A stretch of 45,802 nt of DNA, taken from contig CAZIUL010000033.1 of assembly GCA_964542475.1 (NCBI GenBank), positions 1 through 45,802 on the forward strand. The letters run 5' to 3'. Of the stretch, positions 43,392-45,802 are shown piece after piece. The notes beneath the pieces are model-generated. The model saw only the letters and a list, made by a program, of their open reading frames with translations. It was not told where the DNA came from and searched no databases. Within the stretch, counting starts at the first letter, position 1, and every line of letters starts with the position of its first letter. This stretch comes from CAZIUL01 sp964542475 (GTDB lineage Bacteria; Planctomycetota; B15-G4; CAYZWU01). Both the position numbers and the translations under genes were made by a program.

Positions 43392-44513
43392 ATGAAACAG
43401 TATTACGTTCTTGCGCTGTTGTTTGCATTTTCCGGTTTTTTTCTCCTTTCCGCGCAGGAAGCTGATCCGTCCCTTCGCTTGTGCAGGCTGATGATTGACG
43501 CGGACCTGCTCAGCGGCCCCGGCAAAAACTTCAAAACCGTGAGGAAGGCGGAAAGCGGGCTCCTTCTGGAGATCATGGCTGAAAAAAGCGGCTACTTCCG
43601 CGTGCATGTTCCTGACGGATTTCAGTGCTATATCCATGCGGACTACCTGGAGGTGTCTGAAAACGGCATTGGTACGGTGAGCGGCAACAATGTAAACCTG
43701 AGATCGATCCCGAAGATCAAAGGGGACTACCCCGTGTTCAAGGTCAACAGGGGGGACAGGCTCATGGTCTGGGAGAAGACAGGAGAATGGTACTGTGTCA
43801 CAGCTCCGGAACAGGCGTACCTGTACGCTCCTGAAGGAGCGGTTGACATGGTAATGGTCGATCAGGAAGCAATGGAAGAGCTCGATGCGCTTCGCGCGAG
43901 CAGGGTCGCTGCGTGGGAGACCCTTCAGAAAGCCAAAACAGGCGGCCTGAAGAGGGCAAAGGAGGAAATGCGCGAGAAGGATCAGGCCTTGCAGACGTTT
44001 TTGGAGCTGGAGAAGGCTCTGCAGTCCGGGTTCGAGGGCATGGACATCAAAGAGGCAATAGAAGGTTATCGCAGCATCGAATCGAACCCGCCTGATAACG
44101 CGACAGGGCGGATTGCGGCAGCCCGGGTCGGAGAGCTCGAAGCTGTGATGATCCGCAAAAAAGCCGAGGACGAGCTAAAGAAAAAAGAAGACAGTTGGAG
44201 AAAAGAGCGGAGAAAACTGTTGAACACGCTCGACAAGTGTAAGGCTGTCAACCCCGAGCCCGCAACCCATGACAGCGAAGGCAAGGGCAGAAAGATCACG
44301 GTCAGGGGGGTGGTCGACACAATGGGTCCCGAGGTCGTGCTGCGGGGAGGAAAATCACTGCTCGAGATCCTCTACAGGCTGGACTGTCCGGACGGGCGTT
44401 ACATCCTGCGTGATTTTCACGGAAAACGTATCGAGGCCCGATGCCGGGTTTCTGAAATCGCTTCCAGGGAAAAGCCGGTCTACGCTGTTGTGGAGAGGCT
44501 GGCGATATTGTAA
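43392..44513 (+). CDS. Exported protein with bacterial SH3 domains and coiled coil
   Basis: The 373-residue protein has a signal peptide (about 5-21, YVLALLFAFSGFFLLSA), two tandem bacterial SH3-like domains (about 25-90 and 95-155, with SGNNVNLRSIPKIKGDYPVF and WEKTGEWYCVTAPEQA), a charged coiled coil (about 165-285) and a C-terminal beta-rich domain (about 300-373). SH3 domains of this type bind cell-wall peptides. No enzyme motif is present. AAGG lies eight bases before the ATG. The role is unknown; periplasmic wall sensing is an inference. Confidence 0.8.
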   Translation: MKQYYVLALLFAFSGFFLLSAQEADPSLRLCRLMIDADLLSGPGKNFKTVRKAESGLLLEIMAEKSGYFRVHVPDGFQCYIHADYLEVSENGIGTVSGNNVNLRSIPKIKGDYPVFKVNRGDRLMVWEKTGEWYCVTAPEQAYLYAPEGAVDMVMVDQEAMEELDALRASRVAAWETLQKAKTGGLKRAKEEMREKDQALQTFLELEKALQSGFEGMDIKEAIEGYRSIESNPPDNATGRIAAARVGELEAVMIRKKAEDELKKKEDSWRKERRKLLNTLDKCKAVNPEPATHDSEGKGRKITVRGVVDTMGPEVVLRGGKSLLEILYRLDCPDGRYILRDFHGKRIEARCRVSEIASREKPVYAVVERLAIL

Positions 44514-44531
44514 CCGAGCCCGCATATCATC
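44511..44531 (+). repeat. Partial match to the 47-bp repeat family
   Basis: TAACCGAGCCCGCATATCATC begins with the SH3-gene stop codon and resembles the left arm at 9866 (TTAACCCGCATATTTCATCC) with a 3-bp insertion and a 2-bp deletion. The match is short and may be coincidence or a remnant. Confidence 0.35.
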
Positions 44532-45648
44532 CGGTTTCGTTTCGCGAGTACTGTTCCATGAACGCCTTGCGGAACTCCATGAATCCACCCTTTGACACCG
44601 CATCTCTTATCCCGCGCATCATGTCCTGGTAGAATCGAAGGTTGTGCAGCGTTGCAAGCACAGGTCCGAGCATCTCGCCTGCATTGAACAGATGGCGGAT
44701 ATATGCGCTTGAGTAGGTTCGGCAAAGCGGACATCCGCAGGCCGGGTCAGGCGGGGAAGGGTCGTTTTTCAACGCGGCGTTCCTGAGCTTGAGCGGGCCG
44801 TTGATGGTAAAAAGCGTTGCGTTTCTCGCGTTTCTTGTGGGCATGACGCAGTCGAACATGTCGATGCCGCAGGCGACCGCATCGAGAATATCGTCAGGTG
44901 CGCCCACGCCCATCAGGTAGCGGGGCTTGTCTTCCGGAAGAAGGGGCGCTGTGAAGCCGAGCACTTCTCTCATCAGCTCCTTGCCCTCGCCAACGCTCAA
45001 CCCTCCTATGGCGAAGCCGTCGAACGGCATTTCCGTCACGGCACCGGCGCTTATCCTCCTGAGCTCTTCAAGGACGCCTCCCTGGATGATTCCGAATAGC
45101 GCTGTTTTCGAGCCTTTTTTCTTGTGTGTTTCAATGGAGCGTTTTGCCCACCTGCTCGTCCTTTCCACGGCTTTTGCAACATTTGACCGTGAAGCCGGGT
45201 GCTCGACACATTGATCCAGCACCATCGTGATGTCGCTGCCGAGCTTTTCCTGTATCTTGACGGCATCTTCCGGTGTGAGCCGCACCTTGTTTCCGTCCAG
45301 GTGGGACTTGAACGAAACGCCTTCGTCATCCACGCTGACCAGGTCAGCGAGCGAGAAGATCTGGAACCCCCCGCTGTCGGTCAGGATCACCCCGTCCCAT
45401 CCCATGAACGAATGAAGGCCTCCAACGCCTGCGACTGTCTCCTCGCCCGGTCTCAGGTGGAGGTGGTATGTGTTGCAAAGAACGACATCGACACCCGCTT
45501 CCTTCAGATCCTCGGGCCTGGCTCCCTTGACCGTGGCCGCTGTTCCCACGGGCATGAAGGCCGGAGTTCGAAAGCTCTTGCCGCGGACATCGACCCGGCC
45601 GTTCCTGGCACAGCTTTCCCTGTCTTTACTTAAAACCGTGAATCGCAT
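44527..45648 (-). CDS. tgt: tRNA-guanine transglycosylase
   Basis: Tgt exchanges guanine 34 of Asp, Asn, His and Tyr tRNAs for preQ1, the base-exchange step in making queuosine. The 373-residue TIM-barrel protein carries MPVGTAATVKGA, LCNTYHLHLRPGEE, LTDSGGFQIFSLADL, FGIIQGG, GGLSVGEG and FDCVMPTRNARNATLF, and the zinc ligands in CGCPLCRTYSSAYIRHL. The DQCVEHP segment differs from the common DECTPYP, but the key Asp residues are kept. Its start ATG is preceded by GAGAGA. It converges with the SH3 gene with 13 bp between stops. No queA or secretion-translocon gene is adjacent. Confidence 0.95.
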   Translation of the reverse strand: MRFTVLSKDRESCARNGRVDVRGKSFRTPAFMPVGTAATVKGARPEDLKEAGVDVVLCNTYHLHLRPGEETVAGVGGLHSFMGWDGVILTDSGGFQIFSLADLVSVDDEGVSFKSHLDGNKVRLTPEDAVKIQEKLGSDITMVLDQCVEHPASRSNVAKAVERTSRWAKRSIETHKKKGSKTALFGIIQGGVLEELRRISAGAVTEMPFDGFAIGGLSVGEGKELMREVLGFTAPLLPEDKPRYLMGVGAPDDILDAVACGIDMFDCVMPTRNARNATLFTINGPLKLRNAALKNDPSPPDPACGCPLCRTYSSAYIRHLFNAGEMLGPVLATLHNLRFYQDMMRGIRDAVSKGGFMEFRKAFMEQYSRNETG

Positions 45649-45802
45649 CGTTTCTCTCTGAACACCCTCTTAGATCCCGATCGTATCTTGGGGGGGGTGA
45701 TCCATTCGGTGGGGGCTCGTTTCCGGCGCCGACGGAGCGGCGCCCTCCATTGTTCAAGCAACGCATACCGTTTCTTCTGGAGGGCGGCACTCTGTTGCCG
45801 CC
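45649..45802. repeat. Composite palindromic repeat, inverted copy
   Basis: This region contains TCGTTTCCGGCGCCGACGGA from 45717 and the remainder of that module to 45752, then the GGCGGC palindrome at 45783-45802, the same pair as at 17725-17808 but on the other strand. The window ends on the palindrome. Promoter elements for tgt should also be here but are not clear. Confidence 0.75.

Noticed and set aside
1..45802. CRISPR array, phage or integron structure
   Set aside because: No regularly spaced repeats of 25-40 bp, integrase, capsid, terminase or toxin-antitoxin genes were seen.

Overview
The window comes from the chromosome of a diderm (Gram-negative-type) bacterium. It carries lipid A (lpxB), lipoprotein (lnt) and tripartite efflux genes, a complete rod-elongation operon, and many exported proteins and lipoproteins. 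There is no rRNA, tRNA, phage or plasmid gene, and the phylum cannot be fixed from sequence alone. A bacterial topoisomerase VI, exported HEAT-repeat proteins, an N-terminal-HTH response regulator, a planctomycete-like coiled-coil/small-membrane-protein pair and many palindromic intergenic repeats suggest a PVC-like or other little-studied phylum. That placement is inference.

Layout. 57-5082 (-): adaptor lipoprotein followed by an oversized RND pump. 5357-8435 (+): lnt, then a membrane-anchored coiled-coil protein and a 58-residue membrane protein, closed by a strong intrinsic terminator. 8796-17688 (+): mreB, divergent mreC, mreD, PBP2, rodA, an ECF sigma factor and a large zinc-finger anti-sigma factor. 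17881-19961 (-): ilvE then lpxB. 20402-22562 (+): lipoprotein phosphodiesterase and a clpP paralogue. 22823-23755 (-): exported HEAT protein. 24005-26383 (+): orphan fused ABC permease and an unknown protein. 26402-29238 (-): topoisomerase VI subunits B and A. 29478-30218 (+): membrane-anchored thermonuclease. 30245-32251 (-): secreted beta-helix protein. 32625-36001 (+): HTH-receiver regulator, uppP, and gmd-rmd for GDP-6-deoxyhexose. 35992-37179 (-): lipoprotein amidase. 37452-40195 (+): UbiA-type prenyltransferase, lipA and a SAM hydrolase. 40188-41900 (-): second HEAT protein. 42150-44513 (+): larC and an SH3 protein. 44527-45648 (-): tgt.

Most genes serve the envelope. MreBCD, PBP2 and RodA elongate peptidoglycan; UppP recycles its lipid carrier; the UbiA-type enzyme, Gmd and Rmd supply glycan precursors; the amidase trims or senses the wall; LpxB and Lnt build the outer membrane. 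The sigma/anti-sigma pair at the end of the elongation operon could couple envelope state to transcription (inference).

The intergenic DNA is unusually structured. One element between the prenyltransferase gene and lipA has 18-bp perfect terminal inverted repeats, a 4-bp target duplication and nested internal palindromes. A second inverted-repeat element sits between mreB and mreC, and a copy of one arm opens the window. A third pair flanks the clpP/HEAT junction. Short palindromic modules and GTCCGAC repeats recur elsewhere.
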